Made by a program: the position numbers and the translations under genes | Assembly (NCBI GenBank): GCA_031256775.1 | Contig: JAIRPX010000271.1 | Coordinates: forward strand, 1-32,026 | From: Dysgonamonadaceae bacterium | GTDB lineage: Bacteria > Bacteroidota > Bacteroidia > Bacteroidales > Azobacteroidaceae | Direction: 5' to 3' | Length of the DNA stretch: 32,026 nt | The notes under the pieces: generated by a model | What the model was told of the DNA's origin: nothing | Seen by the model: only the letters and a program-made list of their open reading frames with translations | Databases searched by the model: none | Part shown: piece after piece, positions 7,518 to 15,064 of the stretch | Layout: each line of letters opens with the position of its first letter | Numbering within the stretch: position 1 is the stretch's first letter

Positions 7518-9257
7518 TTATAAATTAAATCCGAGTCGAAGTCCGATATAGTTAATATTAATGTTGTACTCAGCACTAAAACTATAAGTATAAGTTGGGT
7601 CATAGATGTAACCAGCATCATAGTCCCCCCCCTGATGATTATAAACTAAACCCACTTGAAATATTTTATTAATATTGATCCCAGCTTCCCATTCATTACA
7701 AAAGTGTGTGCTACTGAACTTACCTATTCCCCAACGGGCAGCGCAATATAAAGACATTTTCTTCTTAAATATCTTGTTTAATACCGGAACTTTCGTGCAA
7801 TTTACAAATTGATGAGATTGCAAACGAAGTCCGGTCATCATTTGCATTCCACCGATACTGGCTTTTTTTACATAATCACCATCAATAACAACAGGTTTAA
7901 CCCAGGTACGTCTAATCGAACAATAACCTCTAAACTTGATAATATCCCAACCAATAACTGGCACATAATCCCAATAGGTTGAAAAATTATGCAACCACCC
8001 TGTCGTTATGTCAACAGAAGTCCCAATATTTGCTATATTGCCCAATCCTAATGAAAAAGTAAAAGCATTCTCTTTGTAATCGACCGGTTTTCGACATTCG
8101 CGAATCAGCATACCGGGCATAAAGCTACTTCCGCTTACCTTTTTAAAATATGTGCTGTTCAAATCCGCACCTTTTGCTTTTTCTTCCAATGCCATATAAC
8201 GGTTGTCCCAAATTTTATTTTTGACAGGTTTAATAACGCCTACCCGTTTGTATGAAATGCGTCCTGCTGTATCCTCAAGCTGTTCCAGAACTTCAAACTT
8301 CGATTTGGTAGAAACGCCTTCTTTCATGCCAATTTTTGCCTGCAACGGTTCTGTGGAATAAAGCGGCGTACGCACACGAAATTCTTCGTAACTTTCCTGC
8401 AATTTTACAATTGCTTTATCAATCGTCCGTTCACTTACTTTTCGGATCATTATTTCCGGTTTGTCTTCTCCAATTCCCATAACAGAGGTATTCCCGCTTT
8501 TTACTTTTTGTTTGCCTATATAATTTAACTTGAACAGTTTATTATCTTCCCAAAAGGCATCGGGATTGTTCCAGTATTGATTTTCAAAAATTCCTGCTAT
8601 ACTGTCATTCCACTCTAAACGATACAAATAAGATGTACAAGATACCTTAAACCCTTTGATGGAAGATACTAAGGTATCAACTTCATTTGCAAATTGCATA
8701 AAACGAGTATCACCTGTGCCGATAGCTGCGCCTGCTCCAGCAATACTGAATATTGCGCCAACAATAGCAGAAATCGTACTTTTGTCTAAATATTTAATGT
8801 CATTAACAAGTAAAAAAGTGTTGCCTATTAAATCTCTGCCTGCATCGTTCAATGCGTGTGCTGTGCCACGCGAGGTCTTTTCTGCCAAATTTACATCATA
8901 AAACGTGGCGTCGTATTGTCCTCTCTCAAAAACAAGATCCATATTGAAACCTGCAATGCTGTCGTAGTTAAACCATTTCGCCACAAAAATACGGGGAATA
9001 TAACTTTCATTGAGTATCTTGTCAAGCGATTGTTTCTTGTTCATGGTAAAAGTCCTGATACCTATATTATGGTTATCGAATTTATCGGGAACAGGAATTT
9101 TCAAAAACACGTCTTTTATTTCCTTGCTGTACATTTTTTCGGGATGTTCCAACAACATTGAAGCTAAAGAACTGCGTCGATATTTGGTCGAAGATTCCTG
9201 TGCATGAGAAACATCAATAAAACCAATAATCACAAAAAGCATAATTATCTTTTTCAT
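7518..9257 (-). CDS. Outer-membrane protein with large N-terminal domain and C-terminal barrel
   Basis: 579 residues with a signal peptide ending SHAQ. The N-terminal about 390 residues contain conserved-looking blocks: YRRSSLASMLLEHPEK, KIPVPDKFDNHN, VAKWFN, MDLVFERGQYDA, RDLIGNTFLLVND. These recall a widespread but uncharacterised Bacteroidales family. A short Ala/Gly-rich hydrophobic segment (IVGAIFSIAGAGAAIGTG) follows at about residue 165. The last about 190 residues are amphipathic beta strands ending GLRLGFNL, typical of an outer-membrane barrel. They resemble the barrel of the adjacent upstream gene (GWLHNFSTY here, GWQHNFSNY there). It lies 11 nt upstream of the RiPP precursor. Function unknown; a role in surface display or uptake is only a guess. 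Confidence 0.75.
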   Translation of the reverse strand: MKKIIMLFVIIGFIDVSHAQESSTKYRRSSLASMLLEHPEKMYSKEIKDVFLKIPVPDKFDNHNIGIRTFTMNKKQSLDKILNESYIPRIFVAKWFNYDSIAGFNMDLVFERGQYDATFYDVNLAEKTSRGTAHALNDAGRDLIGNTFLLVNDIKYLDKSTISAIVGAIFSIAGAGAAIGTGDTRFMQFANEVDTLVSSIKGFKVSCTSYLYRLEWNDSIAGIFENQYWNNPDAFWEDNKLFKLNYIGKQKVKSGNTSVMGIGEDKPEIMIRKVSERTIDKAIVKLQESYEEFRVRTPLYSTEPLQAKIGMKEGVSTKSKFEVLEQLEDTAGRISYKRVGVIKPVKNKIWDNRYMALEEKAKGADLNSTYFKKVSGSSFMPGMLIRECRKPVDYKENAFTFSLGLGNIANIGTSVDITTGWLHNFSTYWDYVPVIGWDIIKFRGYCSIRRTWVKPVVIDGDYVKKASIGGMQMMTGLRLQSHQFVNCTKVPVLNKIFKKKMSLYCAARWGIGKFSSTHFCNEWEAGININKIFQVGLVYNHQGGDYDAGYIYDPTYTYSFSAEYNININYIGLRLGFNL

Positions 9258-9288
9258 ATTTAAATAAATTATACATAAGGGTTAATAT

Positions 9289-9939
9289 TCAAAAACATAA
9301 TCCTATACGAAGATAGAAAACTCCTGTTGAATTATCTTTAGTAGAGGATGTACTGACATCCCGGTAAGCGTAATCCTTAACCACTATATAACCAGTTGGG
9401 CTTGTGTAAGCCGGGACTCTATGTTCTCCTACCACATACATTTCCCGTCGAGTACCGGTTATTGTAGTTGATATCCATGAATAAGCGTATCCAATTGTAA
9501 AATTAAAATTTTCCGAAAGTTTTACACCTATTTCAGGACCTACGCCAAAAGCGCAATGATCGAAGAAAGAATCAAACTGGTCTATCGTAGCACCACCATA
9601 ACGGGCTCTTAAAGCAAGAAAGGGACTGATACCATCTGATAAAGGATAGTAGAGTTTTGGACCAGTCTGCAAATTAATGCCTGTATATTTCAAATCAAAT
9701 TTTTCATAACCATTTGAACATTCAAGATGAAGAATGTCCCACGCAAAATAATTGGAAAAATTATGTTGCCAACCGAGTCCGACAGCAAATCCTATACTAC
9801 TGCCTTTCTCAAAAGACGAAATAACAGGGGTGAAACTCAATTCAAACATATTTTTCTTTTCCTGCGCTAAAGTTAAGCAAGACAAAGACAGCAAGAATGC
9901 TAACATAGTCATTTCTAAGCGTTTTTGCATACTTGTCAT
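9289..9939 (-). CDS. Small outer-membrane beta-barrel protein
   Basis: I chose the start at 9939 (MTSMQKRLEM, then a hydrophobic core and SCLTLAQ), because it gives a signal peptide directly. The frame continues upstream to 10029, adding 30 polar residues ahead of the signal, which is unlikely. The mature part of about 190 residues alternates short beta strands and loops (GFAVGLGWQHNFSNYF, TGPKLYYPLSDG, FLALRARYGG, FGVGPEIGVKL, FTIGYAYS) and ends FYLRIGLCF, as expected for a small opacity-type barrel. It resembles the C-terminal barrel of the next gene. The start choice is uncertain; the family assignment is general only. Confidence 0.7.
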   Translation of the reverse strand: MTSMQKRLEMTMLAFLLSLSCLTLAQEKKNMFELSFTPVISSFEKGSSIGFAVGLGWQHNFSNYFAWDILHLECSNGYEKFDLKYTGINLQTGPKLYYPLSDGISPFLALRARYGGATIDQFDSFFDHCAFGVGPEIGVKLSENFNFTIGYAYSWISTTITGTRREMYVVGEHRVPAYTSPTGYIVVKDYAYRDVSTSSTKDNSTGVFYLRIGLCF

Positions 9940-10102
9940 TTTTTTAGGCTTTGCCAAGTTTTTTTGAATTGTATCTGTCTCCCTCGAACTGCTATTGCAA
10001 GCAAATGCGATTGTTTTTAAATGTTTCATACAATGGATGTTTTTAATTGTTTATTTATAGTTGTTTTTTACCATCATTTATTTTATAGAAATGTTCTCTT
10101 AC

Positions 10103-10249
10103 TCATTCTGCTTCCATGTATTTGAAGTCATATTCTATATCAAGTTTATCGCTAACAGCTTTCGCATTTGTCTGAAAAAAATTGACTTCAAAAAGAAGTA
10201 CAACAACAAATAGTGTTGTCAAAATTAATTGTCTGTTTTTAGATGTCAT
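10103..10249 (-). CDS. 48-residue exported peptide, first gene of the block
   Basis: A short frame starting MTSKNRQ at 10249 has a hydrophobic signal or anchor segment (LILTTLFVVVLLFEVNFF), a likely cleavage region (QTNAKA) and an acidic tail of about 18 residues ending YMEAE. The frame extends upstream to 10336, but that ATG would lie upstream of the TATCTTTG promoter box at 10299-10306, so the short form is preferred. Layout and size are similar to Bacteroidales NVEALA-type secreted peptides, but the motif itself is not present, so this is only a resemblance. It may be a secreted peptide or simply a leader ORF for the block. Confidence 0.5.
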   Translation of the reverse strand: MTSKNRQLILTTLFVVVLLFEVNFFQTNAKAVSDKLDIEYDFKYMEAE

Positions 10250-10298
10250 AAAAATGTAATTTATAATTGTCTGTATATTGTTCTTTGTAATATTGCGA

Positions 10299-10306
10299 CA
10301 AAGATA
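10299..10306 (-). promoter_or_regulatory. Promoter -7 box (TATCTTTG) of the 13-gene block
   Basis: The minus strand reads TATCTTTG, a perfect match to the Bacteroidota -7 consensus TAnnTTTG, about 50 nt upstream of the 48-residue ORF. T-rich sequence lies upstream, but no -33 TTTG at the ideal distance is clear. It is the only convincing promoter I found for the minus-strand block running to position 1. Confidence 0.6.
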
Positions 10307-10345
10307 TTTGAAATAACAACACAAAAAAAGTCGCAAAATGCGATT

Positions 10346-10410
10346 TTCCGTATAAGATGCAAAAAAGTGGGATAAGCGGTCTAAAATTCCGTATAAGATG
10401 CAAAAAAAAA
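10346..10410. repeat. Direct repeat containing ttccgtataagatgc
   Basis: Two copies of a 21-bp direct repeat (ttccgtataagatgcaaaaa plus one a) lie 20 bp apart at 10346-10366 and from 10387, just upstream of the block promoter. They could be regulator half-sites or repeat debris. Confidence 0.5.
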
Positions 10411-10467
10411 TTCAGCATGGCATCAACACGTTAGAGGATCATCTACGGCATCCGGCAATTTTTTGAA

Positions 10468-10558
10468 GATATTTAAACCTGTTAGGTCTTAAAGATATTT
10501 AAACCTGTTAGGTCTTAAAGATATTTAAACCTGTTAGGTCTTAAAGACCTAACAGGTT
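10468..10558. repeat. Three 26-bp tandem repeats ending in a palindrome
   Basis: The unit beginning gatatttaaacctgttagg is repeated three times exactly (10468-10493, 10494-10519, 10520-10545). The last copy runs into its own inverted complement, producing a 31-bp palindrome at 10528-10558 with arms of 15 bp (aacctgttaggtctt). Confidence 0.85.
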
Positions 10559-10633
10559 TTAGCACTAAAAAAAACTGATAACTAAAAACTGTCTCGTCCT
10601 AAAAAAACTTTACAGATTATTGACAACTAATTT

Positions 10634-10664
10634 CTGGATTGCTTCGCTACGCTCGCAATGACGT
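10634..10664. repeat. Single arm of the dispersed hairpin repeat family
   Basis: Contains ctggattgcttcgctacgct followed by cgcaatgacgtt, matching the right arm of the complete hairpin copies at 11470, 11631, 14894 and 17671. No left arm is present here. Confidence 0.8.
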
Positions 10665-10677
10665 TACACAAAACCTG

Positions 10678-10950
10678 TGCTGAACAAAAGCAGCGTAGCT
10701 GCGACATTTTTGTAGCCGTGTGCGTAAGCGCACGGTTGGAAAACACATACCTTTCCCTGAGCAGCGTAGCTGCGACATCTTTTTTAACAGCAAATTAATC
10801 CATAAACATGAAATGAATAAAAATTAAGGTATCGCAGCTACGCTGCTCTGTTTATATTATGTACATCTTTACCGTGCGCTTAAGCACACGGCGACAAAGA
10901 TACTGGCGCTACGCGCCTTCTCGCAAAACACAAGGTTTTGCAGATGATCC
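10678..10950. repeat. About 265-bp direct repeat, copy 1
   Basis: Begins tgctgaacaaaag and runs through several short palindromes (gcagcgtagctgc, and the inverted pair gtgcgtaagcgcac / gtgcgcttaagcacac) to the tcgcaaaaca region. It matches the stretch from 11168 almost base for base over about 260 bp. No ORF. It looks like a non-coding dispersed element. Confidence 0.8.
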
Positions 10951-10994
10951 GATGCATAGCTCGGTAGAAAATGCTATCTCCTCCATCTGCATCC

Positions 10995-11025
10995 AACCTG
11001 TTAGGTCTTTAAGACCTAACAGGTT
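10995..11025. repeat. Second copy of the 31-bp aacctgttaggtctt palindrome
   Basis: Perfect 15-bp arms around a single central T. The same palindrome occurs at 10528-10558 with a central A. The hairpin would be very stable in RNA or single-stranded DNA. No T tract typical of a terminator follows, other than a short tttt. Confidence 0.8.
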
Positions 11026-11167
11026 TTAACAAAACCCTGTGTCTATGGCTTTCCTACTGACGCGGCTTTATAAGCTGTGCCTTCATGCTTTGCACCATGT
11101 GTCTTGTTTAAAAAACTTTTCTCGCGTTATTTCTTAAAACAGCTCCTCTGCAAATTCTTTTAAACCG

Positions 11168-11431
11168 TGCTGAACAAAAGCAGCGTAGCTGCAACATCTT
11201 TGTAGCCGTGTGCGTAAGCGCACGGTTGGAAAACACAGACCTTTCACAGATCAGCGTAGCTGCGACATCTTTTTTAACAGCAAATTAATTCATAAACATG
11301 AAATGAATAAAAATTAAGGTATCGCAGCTACGCCGCTATGTCTAAATTCCATACATCTTTACCGTGCGCTTACGCACACGGCTACAAAGATACTGGCGCT
11401 ACGCGCCTTCTCGCAAAACACAGGGTTTTAC
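11168..11431. repeat. About 265-bp direct repeat, copy 2
   Basis: Nearly identical to 10678-10950 and in the same orientation. Both contain cataaacatgaaatgaataa in the centre and the inverted cagcgtagctgc and gtgcgcttacgcacac elements on the flanks. A third, half-length copy lies inverted at 23334-23487. Confidence 0.8.
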
Positions 11432-11469
11432 GGGTGAACCGTAAACGGCTCGCAATGACGAACAAAAAG

Positions 11470-11594
11470 CAACGTCATCGCGAAGGCGAAGCCTGAAGCA
11501 ATTCAGTTTTCAGTTTTCAGTTTTCAGTTTTTACTGGATTGCTTCGCTAACGCTCGCAATGACGTTGCTCAAAATTAAACCGCGTAAAGTATAA
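11470..11594. repeat. MITE-like hairpin repeat, copy A
   Basis: Left arm caacgtcatcgcgaaggcga and right arm ctggattgcttcgctaacgc, continuing to gcaatgacgttg, are imperfect inverted complements around a loop of cagtttt heptamers. The right flank aaattaaaccgcgtaaagta is shared with the other copies. No coding potential. Confidence 0.85.
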
Positions 11595-11630
11595 TTAAAA
11601 ATCAGTCATAATGGACTATCGTTTACACTC

Positions 11631-11784
11631 TGTACGTTATGGTTTTGTGTATCGTCATTGCGAAGGCGAAGCCTGAAGCAATCCAGAAAAAACTGATAAC
11701 TGATAACTGATAACTAATTTCTGGATTGCTTCGCCGTAAACGGCTCGCAATGACGATGCACAAAGTTAAACCGCGTAAATTATA
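11631..11784. repeat. MITE-like hairpin repeat, copy B
   Basis: Same orientation as copy A, with the longer left flank tttacactctgtacgttatg. The loop is made of ctgataa heptamers, and the right arm carries gccgtaaacggc in place of gctaacgc. It ends 17 nt beyond the stop of the DUF805/zinc-ribbon gene, so it would be in that gene's 3' untranslated RNA. Confidence 0.85.
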
Positions 11785-11800
11785 TCAATAAATCCTTTTT

Positions 11801-12973
11801 TTACAGAAATTTCCTGTTGAAAAAAGCCTCTACCCGTCCGTAAGGCTCTGCCTCGAAATGGTATGCACCCTTGAACGCATTAAATTCCTGGTCGACGACG
11901 ACAAGCTGATTATGCTTTACGCGGGTAGAAAACGAGATAGCTTTACCATTAGTTAACGCACCAACTTTAACGCCGTTAAGATATACGATAAAGATTGTTA
12001 CCGCGCCAATAATATTCGACATGCGCTTAACCACAACTTCGCAGGGGGCGGCGAGTATTTCGTCTTTATCAGCCTCTGTAGGAACAGCCGTGAATCGTTG
12101 TCGGCAGTCATCGCATTTGTAAGTCATTGGCACTGTTGCAATAGCTTTTGCCGGATTGACTACATTTTTACCTCCCAGAAACAACGCGGTAAATGATTTG
12201 GATCCACATTGAGGACATCGTAGATATTCAAGGCTTGCAAGCGCAAGTGTTTCGTCCGACTGTTCTACGACAGGGTTACTGCTTTTGAGATTGATATACT
12301 GCACAAGTTTATAAAAATCATAAACAAGAAAAAACAGCGCGGCGACAACCAGCGCAATGCTGCTTTCCGTTCCGCGCAATACAAGGTTGCCGCTCAATCC
12401 TCCCCAAAGCAGGAAAGCCGTTATTATAAAACCGGATATTACGCCCCATAGACTTACGTTTGCTTCGCCCTTGATTTTCCTGTTGCCTGCCATTTCTACC
12501 GGCTTAGCGTCAGTGATGTTGCCCAGATACGAAGCGGGCGAAACGTTTGCCGACGCTTCATAATCCTCCTGATTTTCCGAATAATAAATATTGTCACCAG
12601 TATGTGCGCCTGAAAATCCCGGATTTAAGCCGTAACGATTAGGTTTCTGTTCGCCATTGAGCAGCAAAAAGACGATTATAACAACCTGCCCAATATACGG
12701 AACAAATAAAATCAGCACCCACCAGCCGCTTTTCCCCGAATCGTGTAAACGCCTTATCATCACAGCCAGATTGGGCAAAAAGGTAGACAGCAGATAGATC
12801 ATGCTCAAAGCGCCATAAGGCAAAGGTTTAATCGTTATGCCAAGCAGATTGTCCAAAACGCAGGCAACAGCGATAAAAATTACATTAAACAGCGCGAACA
12901 TCCAGTACTCTGTTCGTTGCGCCCTTCCACTAAAATTGACGTACTGTTTTAAAACTTTAAAATACCATTTCAT
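11801..12973 (-). CDS. DUF805 membrane protein with zinc-ribbon and C-terminal ligand-type domain
   Basis: 390 residues. Residues 1-120 form a DUF805 domain: FSGRAQRTEYWMF, transmembrane helices, the signature VMIRRLHDSGKSGWW and NRYG near 113. A second membrane hairpin follows at about 173-225. A rubredoxin-like zinc ribbon has C253-P-Q-C256 and C287-D-D-C290. The C-terminal about 80 residues (VTIFIVYLNGVKVGALTNGK, then a beta-rich stretch) resemble a domain often seen in DUF805-type and bacterial carbohydrate-sensing proteins with unknown role. It lies 18 nt after a paralogous DUF805 gene, so the two are a tandem duplication with different tails. Inner-membrane location is expected. Function unknown. 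Confidence 0.8.
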   Translation of the reverse strand: MKWYFKVLKQYVNFSGRAQRTEYWMFALFNVIFIAVACVLDNLLGITIKPLPYGALSMIYLLSTFLPNLAVMIRRLHDSGKSGWWVLILFVPYIGQVVIIVFLLLNGEQKPNRYGLNPGFSGAHTGDNIYYSENQEDYEASANVSPASYLGNITDAKPVEMAGNRKIKGEANVSLWGVISGFIITAFLLWGGLSGNLVLRGTESSIALVVAALFFLVYDFYKLVQYINLKSSNPVVEQSDETLALASLEYLRCPQCGSKSFTALFLGGKNVVNPAKAIATVPMTYKCDDCRQRFTAVPTEADKDEILAAPCEVVVKRMSNIIGAVTIFIVYLNGVKVGALTNGKAISFSTRVKHNQLVVVDQEFNAFKGAYHFEAEPYGRVEAFFNRKFL

Positions 12974-12990
12974 ATCAGTTTATATTTTAT

Positions 12991-14844
12991 TTATTTTTGA
13001 TATATTAAAACCAGCGCGTTATGTTCGCCTGTTTTTGAATCGTCGCACATACGGACAACTGTTTTGTATATCCCTGTTCGCGCTTTCCGAGTGTTTTCGG
13101 GGTCGATCCTGTCCATCTCATTCCAGGCAATGTCGGGGAATTTTCCCGTTTGCCTGATCTGAACAGACACACTGGAATGTCTTATTGCATTAACTCCGGA
13201 AACTTTGCCGATAATGTCTTTTATTAAAGCCCCTGCGGTATCCTGCAATGTGATGGCTACTACCCTTGATACAAGTGCATTCTGTCCGTCGCCATCCGTA
13301 AACAGGAAGATACGTTTCAAATCTGAAAGCGGCATATTGCACGCAAATTTTGGATTTCTTGGCGTAAACTGCGTCTGGGGCGACACAGGCGTTGCTTCAC
13401 TTCTTTTTTCTATTTTATCCTCAATATCGCAAGCTGGCGAAATATCTGCTTTCATTTTTTCAATAACGTTTTCAAGCCCGTCAGTAGCAACAACATACAA
13501 GTTGTCTTTTACAGCAACCCTAAAATCGCCAAATGCAGTGTTGTATTGCCAGTATTCCTTGCCTTTTTCAGATGCAGGCACGAACCCCATAAATGCAAAA
13601 GCAGCTTCGGCAGACATCTTGAAGTGGGGTTCTCCAAACATTGCCAAAATATCGCTTGCTTTTGTGTTGATTCTAATTTTTTCCAAATTAGCAAGCGTGA
13701 ACTGTGTTTTAGATGGAGCTGGTTTCTCCACAGGGATTGGCTTCTCCACAGGAGTTGGCTTCTCCGCAGGAATTGGTTTTGCCACAGTAGCCGGTTTTAC
13801 CACAGTAGTTGGTTTTACCGCAGGTTTATTTGGAGCGGTCATTTTAACGCTGACTGTTTCAGGCGGAATCAACGACGGTTTTCCCTTCGCCGTTTTGCGT
13901 GGCAAATAGTGTGCTGCCAGCAGGATAATCGCAACATTCAAAATTTCTCCAGCCGGAAAATGAATAGAATAGCCGTGATTAATATCCCTCGCAACGCCCA
14001 GTACAACGCCCAGTACAGTAAATACTATCAGCAAAACAGCGCTCGACGTTATGTTGTTCTGCTCGGATTTGAACAGCAGCAGTAATACAAATGCCAGCAA
14101 AGCCAATTTTTTGCCAATACGGTTCATTTGAAAAAAGTCTATGCCGTTGGAACTTCCAATCATAGAGTGAAAAAATAGAAAAATATATAGAATAGAAGTA
14201 ATGAAGGCAGCAATGGCGAGCAAAACAAAAGCAATGTACTGTCGGTTTGCCGTTCTGCCTGAATCATTGACAGGATAGTAAAATATTCCGAAAAGTAGCA
14301 TAAATATAGATGATAACGAAACCAGCACTAAAAATAACAGATCCGCATTATCAAACAGATCATAGTTCATAATATTTTGTATTATCAAAAATATCAATGC
14401 AGCCGTTGCACCAACGATAAACGCAGTTGCAACGTTTTTCCTGCGCCTGAGTTCGGGGAAATGCTGATTTTCCAATTTCGGATTTGAGCCGTAGCGGTTT
14501 TCTCCATAATCGCCTTCTGTGCAGAACAGGACAAACAGCCAGATACCGCCCACAAAAGGAATAAATACGATAAACAGCATCCATCCGCTTTTGCCCAAAT
14601 CGTGCAGGCGGCGCACTGCAACGGCAAGCGCGGGCAATATTGCAGTTGCTATGTAAATCATGTAACAGGGACCATAATTAAGAGGCGACGTATGACTGTT
14701 AATAGTCATTTCCAGTATAGCGTCGATAATCATAGCGATTATTGCTGCGATAAAATTGAACAGAACGAAATACCAGTATTCCTTTCGTCGCGCCCTTCCG
14801 CCAAAGTCGGCGTAATGTCTTAAAACTTTCAAATACCACTTCAT
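12991..14844 (-). CDS. DUF805 membrane protein with long multi-domain C-terminal extension
   Basis: 617 residues. An N-terminal DUF805 domain (1-125, FGGRARRKEYWYF and AVRRLHDLGKSGW) closely resembles that of the next gene. Further membrane helices run from about 138 to 315. A Pro/Lys/Val repeat follows (340-379, units like VEKPIP and VVKPAT). Residues 383-465 recall an SmpA/OmlA-like fold (LEKIRINTKASDILAMFGEP). A last domain of about 115 residues (from FACNMPLSDLKRIFLF) is unrecognised. The repeat is encoded by about 18-bp DNA units around 13710-13830. It is first in a two-gene operon. A sensor or envelope-stress role would be speculation. Confidence 0.78.
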   Translation of the reverse strand: MKWYLKVLRHYADFGGRARRKEYWYFVLFNFIAAIIAMIIDAILEMTINSHTSPLNYGPCYMIYIATAILPALAVAVRRLHDLGKSGWMLFIVFIPFVGGIWLFVLFCTEGDYGENRYGSNPKLENQHFPELRRRKNVATAFIVGATAALIFLIIQNIMNYDLFDNADLLFLVLVSLSSIFMLLFGIFYYPVNDSGRTANRQYIAFVLLAIAAFITSILYIFLFFHSMIGSSNGIDFFQMNRIGKKLALLAFVLLLLFKSEQNNITSSAVLLIVFTVLGVVLGVARDINHGYSIHFPAGEILNVAIILLAAHYLPRKTAKGKPSLIPPETVSVKMTAPNKPAVKPTTVVKPATVAKPIPAEKPTPVEKPIPVEKPAPSKTQFTLANLEKIRINTKASDILAMFGEPHFKMSAEAAFAFMGFVPASEKGKEYWQYNTAFGDFRVAVKDNLYVVATDGLENVIEKMKADISPACDIEDKIEKRSEATPVSPQTQFTPRNPKFACNMPLSDLKRIFLFTDGDGQNALVSRVVAITLQDTAGALIKDIIGKVSGVNAIRHSSVSVQIRQTGKFPDIAWNEMDRIDPENTRKARTGIYKTVVRMCDDSKTGEHNALVLIYQK

Positions 14845-14893
14845 AATATTATTTTTTTATTTCTTGTTTTTCTTGTTTTTTGTTTTTATATTC

Positions 14894-15045
14894 ATTTACA
14901 CTCTGCACGTTATGGTTTTGCTCATCGTCATTGCGAAGGCGAAGCAATTCAGTTTTTAGTTTTCAGTTTTCAGTTTTCAGTTTTTACTGGATTGCTTCGC
15001 TAACGCTCGCAATGACGTTGCTCAAAATTAAACCGCATAAAGTAT
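14894..15045. repeat. MITE-like hairpin repeat, copy C
   Basis: Complete copy: left flank tttacactctgcacgttatg, left arm gtcattgcgaaggcgaagca, loop of ttttcag heptamers, right arm ctggattgcttcgctaacgc, right flank aaattaaaccgcataaagta. It lies 20 nt beyond the stop of the BspA-like gene and upstream of the DUF805 operon. Confidence 0.88.
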
Positions 15046-15064
15046 ATATCTAACTCACGTTAAA

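Noticed and set aside
10040..10336. 77-residue version of the small peptide starting at 10336
   Set aside because: Its start is upstream of the best promoter box and its extra N-terminal residues precede the signal segment; the 48-residue form is more likely.
10337..11800. CRISPR array in the repeat-rich spacer
   Set aside because: Repeats are tandem, or long and palindromic, with no regular 30-40 bp unique spacers and no cas genes.
13205..13909. 234-residue plus-strand frame with a GFSTG-type repeat
   Set aside because: Antisense of the KP repeat in the DUF805 gene; no independent support.
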